NCBI RefSeq assembly: GCF_019890615.1 | Contig: NZ_JAINVZ010000027.1 | Coordinates: 1-64,000 of the forward strand | Reading direction: 5' to 3' | DNA: 64,000 nt | Origin: Streptantibioticus parmotrematis | GTDB taxonomy: Bacteria > Actinomycetota > Actinomycetes > Streptomycetales > Streptomycetaceae | Shown here: piece after piece, positions 63,902-64,000 of the stretch | Position numbering within the stretch: the stretch's first letter is position 1 | How the letters are laid out: the number at the start of each line of letters is the position of its first letter | Translations under genes and position numbers: made by a program | Notes under the pieces: model-generated | Told to the model about the DNA's origin: nothing | Databases searched by the model: none | What the model saw: only the letters and a program-made list of their open reading frames with translations

Positions 63902-64000
63902 TCAATCGAGTGGAGCCGAATCGGAACGCTTGCCACTCGAACGCGTGCTTCCGGCGCCCGCCCCCGCCTTCACGCCACCACCGGGCTCCCGGCGCTCTCC
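63902..64000 (-). CDS. Probable C-terminal end of Scy (partial)
   Basis: An open frame enters from the right edge and ends with TGA (complement of 63902-63904), giving 32 hydrophilic residues ending in SSGKRSDSAPLD. In streptomycetes scy, encoding the large coiled-coil polarity scaffold, lies directly upstream of filP in the same orientation, so this tail most likely belongs to it. Only a disordered tail is visible, so the identity rests on gene order. About 100 bp of promoter region separate it from filP. Confidence 0.5.
   Translation of the reverse strand, partial: GERREPGGGVKAGAGAGSTRSSGKRSDSAPLD

Overview
The window is high-GC actinobacterial chromosomal DNA, almost certainly from a streptomycete (Streptomyces or a close relative). 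The evidence is the strong G/C bias at third codon positions, frequent GTG and TTG starts, many leaderless-looking promoters, a NucS mismatch endonuclease, a FilP cytoskeletal protein, a Rho factor with a long Arg/Asp/Lys-rich insertion, XRE-DUF5753/DUF397 regulatory genes, and an ABC sugar importer without its own ATPase.

Layout. 1-20 kb is accessory in character. It holds the start of a SEDS (FtsW/RodA) gene, two MFS exporters, a pentapeptide-repeat protein behind a DNA-damage-type promoter, a cold-shock protein, a sugar ABC importer (lipoprotein plus two permeases), and a TM-anchored Pro-rich protein. Next come a coupled operon of an XRE-DUF5753 regulator, two DUF397 proteins and a DUF4231 (SLATT-like) membrane protein, divergent from an RsbW-like ATPase gene. 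A methyltransferase, a TetR/quinone-oxidoreductase pair, an AraC regulator with a PobA-like hydroxylase, an alpha/beta hydrolase, and an atypical-composition gene beside tRNA-Arg(CCG) complete this part.

20-27 kb is a core amino-acid region: a receiver-only response regulator, an ArgS-related protein without a catalytic domain (NrtL type), lysA, hom, thrC and thrB. These make lysine and threonine from the aspartate pathway. 27-40 kb carries rho with a long leader, a secreted trypsin-like protease with FG-GAP repeats, an LCP envelope enzyme, rpmE, prfA, prmC, tsaC, a low-MW phosphatase, a glyA-type gene and a WecA/TagO-type sugar-phosphate transferase. They link translation termination, tRNA modification and cell-wall polymer synthesis.

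40-48 kb is the complete F-type ATP synthase operon atpIBEFHAGDC. A close match to the Rex redox-repressor operator lies upstream of atpI, and hairpins lie at the atpH-atpA, atpD-atpC and operon-end junctions. 48-57 kb holds a DUF2550 protein, a PduO-type cobalamin adenosyltransferase, a 3-hydroxybutyryl-CoA dehydrogenase, a STAS protein, a large STAND-like ATPase with an Arg-variant P-loop, nucS, a SCO5389-family gene, a luciferase-like oxidoreductase, a small Cys/His protein and a metallophosphoesterase. 58-64 kb has two paralogous ABC ATPase/permease pairs, filP, and the probable 3' end of scy.

No rRNA, CRISPR array, insertion sequence, prophage or large biosynthetic cluster was seen. The most unusual element is the XRE/DUF397/DUF397/DUF4231 operon near 9.7-11.7 kb.
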